From Craspedostauros australis (lineage: Eukaryota; Bacillariophyta; Bacillariophyceae; Mastogloiales; Achnanthaceae), in assembly GCA_026770025.1 (NCBI GenBank), contig JAMXDE010000010.1, positions 310,001 to 374,000 of the forward strand: 64,000 nt of DNA. Reading direction: 5' to 3'. The translations under genes and the position numbers were made by a program. Of the stretch, positions 31,301-40,964 are shown in pieces. The notes beneath the pieces were generated by a model, which made no database searches, had not been told where the DNA came from, and saw only the letters and a list, made by a program, of their open reading frames with translations. How positions within the stretch are numbered: position 1 is the first letter of the stretch; every line of letters begins with the position of its first letter.

Positions 31301-32329
31301 GCGAAGCCAGCAGCTCCGACGCAAGCGGAATCAGACGATGAGCTGAAGATCCCACCAAAGCAACAGGCCGCTCCTGCATCTCCAGCTGTAATTGTACCTG
31401 CAACTGCGGCTGTGGCCGTGGCCGTGGCGCCACCGGCAGATGACGGCGATGAGATCATGACAGCCCAACCGGACCTCTCCCATGACGACGCCGTCAGCGA
31501 CGAAGACACAGACTTCTCACCTGCTCCGCTTCCCACCAATATGGCCGCGACGATCCATCGCAATGTCCCCAGCAGCAACCAATCGACTGGATTTTCCTTG
31601 ATCAGCGCCAACACTTCCTTTGAAGACGTTTGGAATGATGTGGCCGAGGGTGAGAAGGCGAAGACTGCTGGCGGCATGAAGAGCAGTCCAAATGCAGCAA
31701 CCGGTTCTGCCGCCACTAATCTTGGACAATCCTTCAGTGGCCAAAATGAAGCTGGCAACACAGCTCGGTCCTTGGCCGTGGGATCACAGTCCAAGACGGC
31801 GAGTGTGCCATTCCGCAACAGCTGGAACGATGAGAGGGATCTGGAAGGCGGTTTTCGCACTAATGCAAACGCGGCTGCAAGAACCCCAACCAAGGGCAAT
31901 GGCAATGATAATGACAGTCACAATGAAAATGGTATTCTCAAGATCGATGGCCAAAGTCCAACAACCGCCGATGCCGCAAGCAACCGAGCTGAACTGGCCA
32001 GAAACGCCAGGATGCGACGTCTCACCAGCATAACCCCCGGCAATGATAGCTCGAGCGACCAGAGTGACGGCAACCAATCCGCCACGAAGAGTCATCGATC
32101 GGCCCGACTTGCCCGCATCGGTCGTTTGCGCAAGCAAAATCCGCCCTCACGCGAGGCATCGCCCGGCACACCTACCAAAAGCAATTGCCGCGCAAGCAAA
32201 GTGAAGTACGAACGTTTGGAAGACGGCGGTGAATTTGAAAGCGAAGTGGTGGATGCATTGGATTTGCAACTGATCGAAGTGCGAAGACCGCTCGGCGTCG
32301 AATACGGATCCGATGAGGCGTCCATGTAA
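28355..32329 (+). CDS. Large membrane protein with four-span head and long low-complexity tail
   Basis: A single exon encodes 1324 residues. I do not recognise a named family. The first 190 residues form the only ordered-looking part: VTTACLSTTALTLMAISTTS (span or signal anchor), FTYISLSLGAIACALAWAVS, MISILASITAVVQVPVMLLL, and SFILIASTVLWIGVTLCTQC. The last two flank a loop with conserved-looking Cys (YPCVDFPETQSCHL). The remaining 1100 residues are disordered: Asn/Lys, poly-Gln, poly-Asp, Arg/Ser-rich blocks, then long alternating Gln/Glu runs and Ala/Pro stretches. Phosphorylation-like SR and RRXS sites are frequent. A small multi-span head with a long polar cytoplasmic tail is a layout seen in heterokont hypothetical membrane proteins. 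ATG at 28355 is the first in frame after an A/C-rich leader. Confidence 0.8.
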   Translation: MGNSHVFHHRIPAVTTACLSTTALTLMAISTTSCSMLNVKTIDPEDLLLISEEVELTTNEATIGVLCKTAFSEQNEAIDDPMWMTSRSFTYISLSLGAIACALAWAVSTFLPPTTLNWKMISILASITAVVQVPVMLLLEAYPCVDFPETQSCHLSSASFILIASTVLWIGVTLCTQCMDPPLWALELSAWRTPNRKTEMIPEVPNQITTTQPNSNNNRKKNKNNVHEDDDRQRLRAAAPKKSNKAKSSLTTKRSWKDRLFFRRANNNLYITSTEESFLNDDGENDNGDGDENNSNLGRPNGGESPALAYDMNTSLDDRVILRVLPNGRRPADQDAKSLHSFEDLDSMVEMAEEGRRKQQPQQQQQQQQGAFDRSAPPQFFRPSLPTAEIKPDRDVSFGDELQVRGKKSSSLSNLSSPTVSSSSKRGSPPRSASRHDNGSQAAFFNPLQPSEGKANIKIIKESDVPVDSLLAAQSQPTNKSDNSPRQQPPQPPQQKQQEQDGLDPMAILEDLQDQSLTMPSPASSIRRTTRRSSNKEKTPAEKGKRNDRFRTGIRALTTKIRMDTIRRSTRATNAYALMDDNMSGGTSNYSSPPIEVKIDAADLENAEKLTLDDDQHDNDERFMTQEWHNFHEAINSGVRQAELNDDDDDDDDAIDRAFGIGGSAGGASGSGVEARNEGEFAFVNDATMSASTPRMHGVESDISYSDPEPLYSQSGDSASDLSLNYFSARSSSQNDNVRSQAAQPTNRDDNSARSTGSQRRGRTAGGSANGSIGSKRRTPTQRRRAASPVPSIRSTTSLLDTSIIEETDADIMAETVLERKHQQRLRQQQQQKRQQATTPPSTARAAAYPLKRTSSAPEQGFVSQRGRAVNRQAAGGAKSVAAAAASPTSAPSQNPPSIGSSPDNEVAPSPVAVVPIVSDNANAQQQEEQQQRQTQQDQTQAQEQVLAQEQEKEQEQQQQQEEEEEEQQEEQPDDELMIKTNAKPAAPTQAESDDELKIPPKQQAAPASPAVIVPATAAVAVAVAPPADDGDEIMTAQPDLSHDDAVSDEDTDFSPAPLPTNMAATIHRNVPSSNQSTGFSLISANTSFEDVWNDVAEGEKAKTAGGMKSSPNAATGSAATNLGQSFSGQNEAGNTARSLAVGSQSKTASVPFRNSWNDERDLEGGFRTNANAAARTPTKGNGNDNDSHNENGILKIDGQSPTTADAASNRAELARNARMRRLTSITPGNDSSSDQSDGNQSATKSHRSARLARIGRLRKQNPPSREASPGTPTKSNCRASKVKYERLEDGGEFESEVVDALDLQLIEVRRPLGVEYGSDEASM

Positions 32330-32639
32330 ATATGGTACGAACGTCCGAGGGTACTTGGACACGAGTAAACAATGATGGGATAGATCGTACGCAACCAACA
32401 ACTGGAAACAGAATGAATGCGCGTATTAAAGCGCCGATCGAACATAATGTTAGCACTTGAAATGGTTTGCTATGGCAGAATCGTACGAGGATGATGGAAA
32501 TTAATTAACTGTCTTAGAGAGTATTACTCTATACGAAATGGACACTCTTGCTTACGTTTGTATCAGAGTAGGATGTTGTGAGATGGCTACAGTTTCACTA
32601 TTTCATTCGCATGTTGCGGTGCTGCGGAGCGGCCATGGC
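32330..32639. other. Convergent spacer with an AGAGTA-T-TACTCT inverted repeat
   Basis: This is 310 bp between converging genes. An inverted repeat with 6-bp arms and one spacer base lies at 32518-32530. No gene is seen. Confidence 0.55.
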
Positions 32640-33873
32640 TCAGGAGGACTCGGTCATCACTCCCGCAACGCAAACCAGATTGATGCAGTATCGGGACCCC
32701 TTGGAATCTGGAAGGTTGTGTCCCAAGTGAGTTCCGTCCACGGAGACGGTCTCGCCATCCTTCAAGCATCGGACGTATTCCCAGTTGACCTCTGCGAATT
32801 GGAAATGGTGGTGAGATAAATGAGTCGCAGTGTGCAGGGTGAAGCGTTGTAAGAAGAAGAATACAAGCAGATATGTGGACAAGGTGAGGTTTACAGTGCA
32901 TGTGATCATCAGAAGGAGACAACGAGTTAATGCACTAGACCACTGGTCCCGATGGGCGTTCAGAAACGTAGCAACTAACCTTCGTCGCGGAAAGATGGCC
33001 TGTTGGAATGGGAGAGAGGGAGGGAGGTGTTTGGCCGTGATGGAGCAGCAGACCAACGTCGAGTACGAGTGCACAATTATGCGGAAAGGATGAAGGAAAC
33101 AACGCGACGCAAAAGTGGTGAGAAATACGGCAGAAGACAGGATTGCATTTGCATATCACACAACATGGATAGTTTGACCACACACCAGATCCTGCCTGTT
33201 GCATCAACGCGGTATAGTATCAGCATGGGTAATTTGAAACATTACCGTACAACTCACCATCCGTGGGCGCGAGATTCGATGAGGAACTGGTCCATGGTGC
33301 GCCCGACGGGTGCCGTGAACAACAGCTTGCCAGTGTTGCTGTCAAAGAATTCAATTGGCGCTGTGGCATTCTTGCATTCCTCCAAGAACTTGGTCTTGGT
33401 CTGGAAGTATCCACTGTGCTCGGCATAGTGGCGGTTGTGATTGCAAATCTGATCTGCCTTCTTGACGTCGCACTCCCAACGCAGGTTTTGTTGGATCGGG
33501 CTGTGTTCATGGTTAGGAGTCGTATTGTATTACACATCACGCGATGGTCGCATTCATGGGGCATCGAATAGTCGTAAGGATGCAGAGTCAACAGCAGGCA
33601 ATGGTGGAAATGATAAAGCGTGTGAGAGAGAGCACGGTTCATGGACATTACCGCAATACTCGTGCGGCAAAACCGCGCATCCAATTACGAAACAATTGCT
33701 GCGTTGCTGCTCCGCACTTGCAAACTCCCATCTTCATCCTGTGCTGGAGCTTGCGATCCTCTCATAACAGTCGAGTGTGCGTTCACTCACACTGCGGATG
33801 TTCCGTAGGCCTTGGGCGACATGATGCTTTCTTCGCCCATGACGCATGGTGGTGGGAAGGTCTTGTTGCCCAT
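32640..33873 (-). CDS. MsrB/SelR-like protein, four exons including a 20-nt exon
   Basis: The join 33873-33791, 33500-33258, 32999-32980, 32791-32640 gives 165 residues. The protein belongs to the Mss4-like fold of methionine-R-sulfoxide reductase B. Order: RWECDVKKADQIC, AEHSGYFQTKTKF, APIEFFDSNTGKLLF, ESRAHGW-PSFRDE, then GTHLGHNLPD and SRYCINLVCVAG. The Cys in RYCIN aligns with the catalytic Cys/Sec of MsrB, and GW-PSF and T-HLGH are family landmarks. The paired C-x-x-C zinc sites of many MsrB proteins are missing, so substrate and activity are uncertain. The PSFRDE landmark is encoded by the 20-nt exon between CAG and GTTAGT; skipping it would shift frame. Donors are GTGAGT, GTGAGT and GTTAGT. 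No transit peptide is seen, which suggests a cytosolic protein. Confidence 0.85.
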
Positions 33874-34822
33874 TGTGGAGCCGAAGAGTTTCTTGAGGAA
33901 GTTGGGAATTTTGGAAATGATTGCTTTGTCTGTCAATTTGTATCGACAGAGCTAATGGAGAGTGTGGTGTACAGGTGCTGGCGCTGGTGCTAGTGCTGGA
34001 ACGTTTATTCGGTTTGCGTTGGCGTTTGCGTTTTGCTTGTTGGAGCTTGATTTTTATGAGGAGAGGGGAGGTGAGGCGATGATCTCTTCTTGGTGCTGTG
34101 TTGCGATGCGAAGGTAGAAAGATCTCTTGTTTTCGCAACCAACGTGGATCAAAGAGAAGGACGAAGAACAACTGTTCGTGTGTGCGTTTTTGGCACGAGA
34201 CGATCTTGCCTGTGCACGAAACGCACACGAATCGTACCAATTTTTGTCGCGGTTGTTTTCTCTTGCCTTTTCGCACGACCACATCGAGAGCCAAACCTCG
34301 CGATTCGGTGATACTACCCATTCGGATGAGTCATATGTGGTCATCGACAAGCGAGCTTGCTACTTCCTCCCTGCTCTTGTTCGTTTGGATATGTATGTAT
34401 TATATTATTCTATTATAGAATACCTACATATAATGCATCAATGGTATGTTCCAAATAGTGAGAACCATCTTCGCGCCAATTTGCGAAACGCGTCGAGAGC
34501 GTGATTCCAAGCGCTCCAGCTCTCCAGAGAGATTGCTCGCACCTCCTACCATACGACTACTCGTACCAGCACGATGACCAGCACCAAAGATGTTGTAATC
34601 TTCACACTTGGAGATTGTAACATGCTATCGCGCAACATTCGCAGTAGCTGGAGATGCTGTGCAAAGCATTGGTGTGGACACGAACGCATTCGGCAGCCCA
34701 TTTTCATCTTTCTATGTTTGGCTGAACACCTCTCTAGTATTATACCGCACTTTGCATCCTCAGGCCAACACATGCCAACACAACTCAACACAGCGCCTGG
34801 CGTCCCGTTCCACATGTAATTA
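33874..34822. other. Intergenic region with two inverted repeats
   Basis: This lies between two minus-strand genes. It holds ATTCTAT-T-ATAGAAT (34407-34421), CTCTCCAGAGAG (34520-34531) and TACTCGTA (34558-34565). The frames on both strands have no domain. The part near 33874-34000 should be the promoter of the MsrB-like gene. Confidence 0.55.
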
Positions 34823-37414
34823 TCATGTCATTCCGCTTCTTCGTTCCAGATGCACCAGATCCAGCACCTGGCGAAGGTTGCCGCTGGTGACGAGCCAATC
34901 GCGGAATCCGCGATTCAGCTCCTCCTCGAACTTCACTCGTTGGTCTGGGTTCAGATTCTTCTGGACCGTTTGCTTTATGGTCCGCATCCTGTCTGCCTTC
35001 ACCAACGCACGGCGTTCGTATTCGATCGGGATGCCGAACGGCGATAGCTGCAGGACCTCGGCGAGCAGTTTGCAGTACTGGCTGTCCATCGGAGGCTTGT
35101 TTTCGCCGCTGTCCTGCGCATCGTGGTCCGCCCTTCTTTGTCTGCTGGAGGTGTTCTCAAGGGGGACGAAGAGCACATGGAATTCGGACGGAGGCAGCAA
35201 CACCGGGCCATGCATCGTTGCGTCGCCGCCAGATCCTGGTTTTCCGCCGGACACGGCTTTGTCATCGGCACCGGGTGATGGCGACCCGGGTGCGCTTGGC
35301 GGTGGCGATCCTGTGACTGATGCAGAACTTGACGCCACATCGGGTATTTCTAGTCTGGATATCTCCTTGGGTTGATTCCACTTGTTGCTGGCACATTGCA
35401 GCGGCGGCCACGCTGCTTCTGGTTCGACGTGTCTGCCTCCGTTGTAGGAGAGCTGTCCTTCCTGGGCCGGGACCACCGCCAGGGCCGTCGCAACCAGATC
35501 CTCTCGCAAGCCTTCGTAGTACGTGTTGTATGGTGCAAACTGGCAGTTGCGATTGTCGCCGACGAGCAACGGTGAGCTGGGTGTGAAGACGAAGAGCACA
35601 GTATCGCTTGAGTTGCTGACCAGAATCTGTCTTGCCGCTGCCGTGATTGTCGTCTTCTCGCAGTCCACCACGTGCAAAAGACCAGCGACCGCACCGACAA
35701 CGATAGTGCAACCGGTGCATCCCGAAATGGTCACATGTTCGAATGTTTGCAGCAGGTACATGTGGACGTCGGAGCAGTCGGCGATGGCGAGATCATGGAG
35801 TCGGCCGGGAGAAGTGAGCGTGTTAACGAAGTCCGGCGCATCTCCCGAGCTGGTAGACGCCCCGGATGATTGTTCGTGGCTGTTGGGTTTGAGGAGTATG
35901 GTCGTTGCGCGGAGGTGGACGTAGCTCAATTCCTTCTGATAGCCATGCCCCGGTTGTCTCGCACGCTCGCCGGCACCCGCGCTGTCTCCATTCTCCGTCA
36001 ACGTCAGCTGTGACATCGCTGCTGACACAGCATCGCCATTGTTGGTGGGCACTCCATTCTCGCTGCGCTGATTCCTGCCCGACATGTTGAGCTCAAGCTC
36101 CAGGTGCCGTCTGAGTTCGCGCTCAACGTCCGCCAGTAAAATGGTTGCCGTGGGTGGGGCGTTGGTGGAATAGAGGCTCGTCCAGAGAAACTCTCCGATC
36201 TGCAATGGCGGGTCATCGATGCCGCCACCTTGTGGGAGCTGGAGGGTGAGATGTAATCTCTCCAGATCCTCCATGGTCAAACGAATATTCAAACCGACGT
36301 TTCCGTGTTCTTCGTCATGCTGCCTCCTGATTTCTTCAGCCGAATATCTGGCGTAACCTGTGCCGAGCGTGTGATCGCTGGGAGGCGGCGGTGGTGGTGT
36401 TGAGATTGCAGCCAAGTGCATGGTGGCTCTGGCCACGTCGCTGTTGTGTGACGAAGCCAGAAGCAAGAGCACCTTTCGCAGGTGGCGCAACAGATACGCC
36501 GTGCAATGTGAGTTGCCGTTGTTCCAACCTGCATGCAATCTCGTTCTGTCGATATGAAATCCAGTGGGATGCGTAATAATGTGATGCGTAATCATGTGAT
36601 GCGGAATAATGTGATGTGTAATCATGTGATGCGGAATGGATTGGATTTGAGTGCAGTGGAATACGATGAAACAAATGGAGAATGGGACTTGGCTTGTGAG
36701 TTGTCATGAATTTCGAGGCACGAAGGAGTCGCCACATGAATGAGGGGACAATACGAGCATACCGGAACAGTACTAGACTCGTATGTTGTATCACACACAG
36801 CGTCAAACTTGCCTTGGTGAGAGGGATGGATGCCGGAGGAGGCTGGTGAAATCCACCTTGCCCCCGCTCTGGATCATGGAGTCGGCATTGACGAAGCCGT
36901 TGCCGTAGAAACGACGGTCGTCCACACCGGACATGTTGCGGTGGTAGGCCACGTCCTCGCAATGCAGCAACAGGAAGGTTCCAATCAACCAAACTGGAAG
37001 CTCCTTGGCGGACGCCGCCGTCGACTGCTTCTTCTTGTCAAAAGCCATGGGCCGATCCGCCGAATGCGTGTTGCTGCTGCCCAGACTGCTCGTGCTGCCG
37101 CAGGACAGGATCGGCGGGATCTGCGTCGGTCCATGGAAGTCCGAATCGTAGGACCTGCCGGCCAAGTAGAGAGTGTGGTACATGGTGGCCATCTCCCAGA
37201 ACAAGGCGGCTGACGGTTCCGCCCATCCGATCACGCGCCATGCATCCGCGATCCACAGGGTGTAGGGCACCGCCGTCTTGCGGTAGGACTGCTCGGCAAG
37301 TCCCGACGTGATGGCCAGACACAGCGCCGGAGTCAGCTCTTGCGCGTACTTCGGAGGCAGCACGGCACCCGCGAAGGCATGCGGCTTCGCCGTCAACGCC
37401 ATGTCCCCATGCAT
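34823..37414 (-). CDS. TBCCD1: TBCC domain-containing protein 1, two exons with a GC-AG intron
   Basis: The join 37414-36813, 36545-34823 gives 774 residues (human 557). TBCCD1 acts at centrosomes or basal bodies and links them to the nucleus. The N-terminal region (LPPKYAQELTPALCLAI, TLWIADAWRVIGW) is the family-specific helical part. The C-lobe TBCC beta-helix follows: VTISGCTGCTIVVGAVAGLL, VVDCEKTTITAAARQILVSN, then VGDNRNCQFAPYNTYYEGL and NKWNQP, all family landmarks. Pro/Ser/Gly-rich inserts explain the extra length. The C-terminal LNPDQRVKFEEELNRGFRDW is the known terminal helix. The donor at 36812 is GCAAGT, a GC-AG intron; the acceptor CGACAG restores the frame. The first exon starts at the first ATG after a stretch with no conserved sequence. 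Centriole-linked roles fit an alga that keeps flagellated stages, but that is inference. Confidence 0.9.
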
Positions 37415-38515
37415 CTTGGGCGTTCTGCTCTGCTCTGCACCGTTCCTTGCTTCCGGGTTGTACGCAGCGTAGCGTTGCTCTGTGCTTCTTTGCTTCGTTG
37501 CTTCGTTGGTTTGGCCTGTGTCAACCAGCTGCACTCTGCCTGTGACGACTTCCTTGGCACCAACGCTCTCTTCGCCGCAGCTCGCTCCGGATACTCTCGG
37601 CGTCTGCTGTCTAGCTGGCTATTGAGCTGGCTATTGAGCTGGTTGTGAACGTTGCGCCAAAACCCAACCCAGTCTGCTTGAACTCAATTCAACTGCATCC
37701 AGATCAACTTGCACACAGAGTGTCTGTCTTGTTTGAGTGCGCGAGTGCGGAGTAATCGTAACTGCGACTGTATCCGTATCCGTAATCGCAACCGAACGCG
37801 GAATGCGGCAAATGGATGGACGCAAGGCAAGCAGACAAGCATTGATGAGGCTGTCTGAGGAGATCGACCAAGAAAAGACAGCAACGGAGACGCGCTCAAG
37901 TCAGTCACAAACACCCACCAAACCAACGAGCATGTTGTTGCCGCGCACCCGCATTGCCCGTCTGTCGCGGTGTTTGTTTGGGCTTGACGTTCTCACGTTG
38001 TGTCATGCGTGACAAGTAACGTCTATAACGGTCGAAGACATACAAATTCAAACCTGTGTCAAACCATGACCCAATGCCAGCTCAATCGTGGATGCTCCAC
38101 TTTCGGATGGAGTTGCCTACCTGGCATGAGCTAGAGAGTGAGAGAGAGAGTGGAGACCAATTGTACCATGTGGACTTGGAACTGTATGGTGCACGAAGGA
38201 GCTACGGGTGGAGACAGAGAGAAGAGTTTGTACGCTGCATCCTTCCAAAGGACGCTGGCAATGCGCATCCGAATGAGCAAGAATGCATGCCACGATCAAT
38301 CCTTCCTGCATCCACGCGTTTCGTGTCCTTCTTATCTTATGTGCGCAGCAAGAGTGCCGTCCTCTATATACGATCTGGGAGTGCTTCACAAGGTTGACTG
38401 GAAACGAGCTGTCGCTATTCTGTTCATGCCAGGTCTGCTATCGAATTCATCGTCCCGTTCCGTGTCGACCCCCTGCTCCACGTATGTGCACCGACGAATA
38501 TACATGCGCCCATGT
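37415..38515. other. Intergenic region, 1.1 kb
   Basis: This lies between two minus-strand genes. It holds a short direct repeat (ATTGAGCTGGCT twice, about 37614-37642) and mixed sequence without a supported gene. The left part is the promoter side of TBCCD1. Confidence 0.5.
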
Positions 38516-39226
38516 TCAGGGATCGAATTGGTAGAGATAGAGTGGCAGATTGCCCCTGCTCGTGCTGTCGACCAAGGTCGGCTCCCATTCGCGGATCTGG
38601 AACATGTAGCTCAGTATTCGGATGCTCCTGTTCTCCTGCCTTCGTTTTTTCACCAAGGCATTGAGCAACGGCATCAGCTTGACCACGCCCTGCGGCAATA
38701 TGAACAAGTACAGCGCAGTTGCGTCCTTCGACAAGGACAGTTTGGAACGGCCGCCATTGGCATCCTGCGAAACCGACGATTGAATGTCCTCCAGCACGTC
38801 GCCTTGCCGGATGTCCACGCGCGCCTGGATGTCGGCTGGCAGCAACGCCACGGCCTCCTTGCCACGCGTGGCATAGATGGGGTCCATTTCGATTCCCACG
38901 CATCGCAATCCATCCACCTGCTGCGCCGCATGCAACAGCAGCCGGCCGTCGCCGCATCCCAGATCGAAGAGGACGTCCTGCGATGTGAGCTGCAGCATCT
39001 CCATCGATTTGTCCTGCACCTGCTGTGAGGATGGATTGAACGGGGCCAGCCGCGATGGTGGATGCTGCTGTGCCGCTGGTCTCGTCCCTTTCATCGTCGC
39101 TTCTTCCGCTGGCGCTGATGTTGCTGCGGGGGTGGCAGTGGGAATTGGCGAAGCATCGTTCGCGTCAGCTGCCTGAGCTGCCGAAGGCATGCTGCAAGTT
39201 GTATTCGTGTTGGGAACCATGGTCAT
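38516..39226 (-). CDS. Class I SAM-dependent methyltransferase
   Basis: This frame encodes 236 residues. After an Ala/Pro-rich N terminus the Rossmann fold starts: PFNPSSQQVQDKSMEMLQL, motif I VLFDLGCGDGRLLLHAA, then CVGIEMDPIY with the acidic residue that binds the ribose of SAM, RVDIRQGDV (motif II region), and ALYLFILPQGVVKLMPLL. The layout (cap helix V-x-x-M, motif I, GIE) resembles the small eukaryotic lysine methyltransferases related to FAM173/ATPSCKMT, but the specific match is not secure. No SET domain or RNA-binding part is present. Two in-frame ATGs open the gene two codons apart; the first is used. The N-terminal Ala-rich segment lacks a clear signal peptide. The substrate is unknown. 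Confidence 0.82.
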   Translation of the reverse strand: MTMVPNTNTTCSMPSAAQAADANDASPIPTATPAATSAPAEEATMKGTRPAAQQHPPSRLAPFNPSSQQVQDKSMEMLQLTSQDVLFDLGCGDGRLLLHAAQQVDGLRCVGIEMDPIYATRGKEAVALLPADIQARVDIRQGDVLEDIQSSVSQDANGGRSKLSLSKDATALYLFILPQGVVKLMPLLNALVKKRRQENRSIRILSYMFQIREWEPTLVDSTSRGNLPLYLYQFDP

Positions 39227-39875
39227 CGTCAGTGCCGCTCTCAGTTCGTGTGTTGTTGTGCGTGGGTCTGTGCTCTGTATCTGCCTCTTTCGGTGGAGGC
39301 GCTAGCAAGGTGGTGCGTGTGATTGTGAAGACTGTGAAGATGGAGTGTGGAACGAGAGAGTGCTGACAATGTTGACGATGTTGACGATGCTGATGATGTT
39401 TGTTGTTGTGGTTGGCATTTCGACTGAAGAAAAAAAGGAGTTGTGACCAAAGAAGGCAAAATCCGGAGAAGTTGTTGGATCCGAAAGCGCGCCAAAAAGA
39501 CCCGTTCCCCTTGTCGTCATCGAGGACATTCCACCGCAACGCGGTTTCTTGATCTCGCACAGAGTTGCTCGAACGAGAGAGAGAGAACATATTATTGTCG
39601 TACCATACAACCAGATGTTATTATACTATGCTCAAACTATATTTGCTTACTGATCTCTTTTCGCGTGGTTGTGTCGCTAATTCTGAACTACGAGCACATA
39701 GTGCACCACGCCAATGCTAGCCGCGCATTCTTCATTTCCTATCGTACCAATCAATGCGCTCAGGTTGGATTGCGATACCACGTGATGCGCAGTGGAGATT
39801 GCGACTGAATCCATTCACATTGGGATGTGTGTCCTCCAGTGCTGCTCAATTCCATTCCAATGCGCTCAAGTGATT
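39227..39875. other. Intergenic region
   Basis: This lies between two minus-strand genes. It contains GTTGACGATGTTGACGATGCTGATGATG-like degenerate trinucleotide sequence near 39370, which reads as CATCGTCAAC on the coding side of the methyltransferase leader. No gene is seen. Confidence 0.5.
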
Positions 39876-40919
39876 TCAGCCCAACGCATCGTCCACCTTC
39901 TTCTGATTGATGTACTCCACCCCCTTCGGCAAAACTGGGAGGCCCGGATTGATGTCCTTGCCCATGAGTTCATCGGACGACTTCAATCCACGACGTAGCT
40001 GATTCTCATCAAAGATGATCTTGCGTAACTGCCCCTGCGTCGCTTCGTCGTAGTCCGAGATGTGCCGTCTGGAATCCACCAAGTCCGTGTCGATCTTCTC
40101 GTCGCCTTCCACGATGGTGTTCCAGAATGTCTTCTTGATCTTGTTGAGGGTGAGCACCAGCACTCCACCTTCCAAGATCCACGTCGATTCGTCGGTGCGG
40201 ACCTTGTCCGTGAGCTTGCCATCGAGGAAGACGAAGGGATCGTCGCCGACGATCGGCTTCTTGGATTTGACAGTTACGGAGGTTGATGCGATCTTGACGT
40301 CGAGATCCTTGGCACGGAAGTTGTTGGGAATGCCAACGAGCACGCTGCACTCTTCCAGGGTCTGCGTCCATTTGTATTTGGGCGTCGAACCGCCGTTGCC
40401 CACCGGGATTTGCAAGCCTTCCTCGTTGTAACGCACGTCGGCCATGTTCCCGATCTGCTCGCGTTCGTTGGTGGACTTGGTCGGCGCGGTGTCTGCGGAC
40501 TTTTCTGTGGTGGTGGTGGTGGTGGTGGTGGTGGTGGTGGTCGCTGTCTTGCTTGGCTCCGATTTGGACGCGGCCGCTGCTGCCTTTGGTGGCGCTGGTG
40601 ATGCGGCGTTGCTCGCGGCTGGTTTGGCCTGCGGTGGTATGCGCCGCAGCGGGAACTGACGGAACGCAGCCAGCAACAGCCGTTCCGCGTCACCCTCCTT
40701 GAATCCCATGGACGGTGCGCTGCCTGCCTTGACATCATCCGCATGAGGCACCAGGTAGAAATCCGTGCGGCGGTGCAGGAAGTTGAAGAAGACGAACATG
40801 AGCTTGCGCAGATCGCCGCACTGCTGCGTCAACGCGATCAGCGGTGCCTCGAGCTGTGCCAGCAGCTTGGGGTCCATGCCTGCGGATGCGCCGGCGGTCG
40901 TTGGGAAAGGGAGGCTCAT
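39876..40919 (-). CDS. NudC family protein (CS domain)
   Basis: A single exon encodes 347 residues from ATG 40917-40919. NudC proteins are Hsp90-linked co-chaperones that stabilise dynein regulators. The N-terminal part DLRKLMFVFFNFLHRRTDFY is the conserved NudC N-domain helix. A linker with a run of about twelve Thr follows. The CS domain reads YKWTQTLEECSVLVGIP, KDLDVKIASTSVTVKSK, FVFLDGKLTDKVRTDEST, and WILEGGVLVLTLNK, with the usual DEDEST-like strand and a final helix containing FWNTIVEGDEKID. The C terminus LRKIIFDENQLRRGLKSSDE corresponds to the family-typical end. The frame is open upstream through the leader repeat without ATG, so the chosen start is firm. It diverges from the DBP5 gene. 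Confidence 0.92.
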   Translation of the reverse strand: MSLPFPTTAGASAGMDPKLLAQLEAPLIALTQQCGDLRKLMFVFFNFLHRRTDFYLVPHADDVKAGSAPSMGFKEGDAERLLLAAFRQFPLRRIPPQAKPAASNAASPAPPKAAAAASKSEPSKTATTTTTTTTTTTTEKSADTAPTKSTNEREQIGNMADVRYNEEGLQIPVGNGGSTPKYKWTQTLEECSVLVGIPNNFRAKDLDVKIASTSVTVKSKKPIVGDDPFVFLDGKLTDKVRTDESTWILEGGVLVLTLNKIKKTFWNTIVEGDEKIDTDLVDSRRHISDYDEATQGQLRKIIFDENQLRRGLKSSDELMGKDINPGLPVLPKGVEYINQKKVDDALG

Positions 40920-40920
40920 G

Positions 40921-40964
40921 GTTGGTTGTTGGTTGGTTGTTGGTTGGTTGTTGGTTGGTTGTTG
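40921..40964 (-). repeat. 11-bp tandem repeat in the NudC leader
   Basis: There are four perfect copies of GTTGGTTGTTG on the plus strand. On the message side this is CAACAACCAAC, ending one base before the ATG. Confidence 0.92.

Noticed and set aside
34608-35375. 255-codon plus-strand frame
   Set aside because: Overlaps TBCCD1 on the other strand; no family match.
38138-39028. 296-codon plus-strand frame
   Set aside because: Its latter half is antisense to the methyltransferase; no domain and no matching splice sites.
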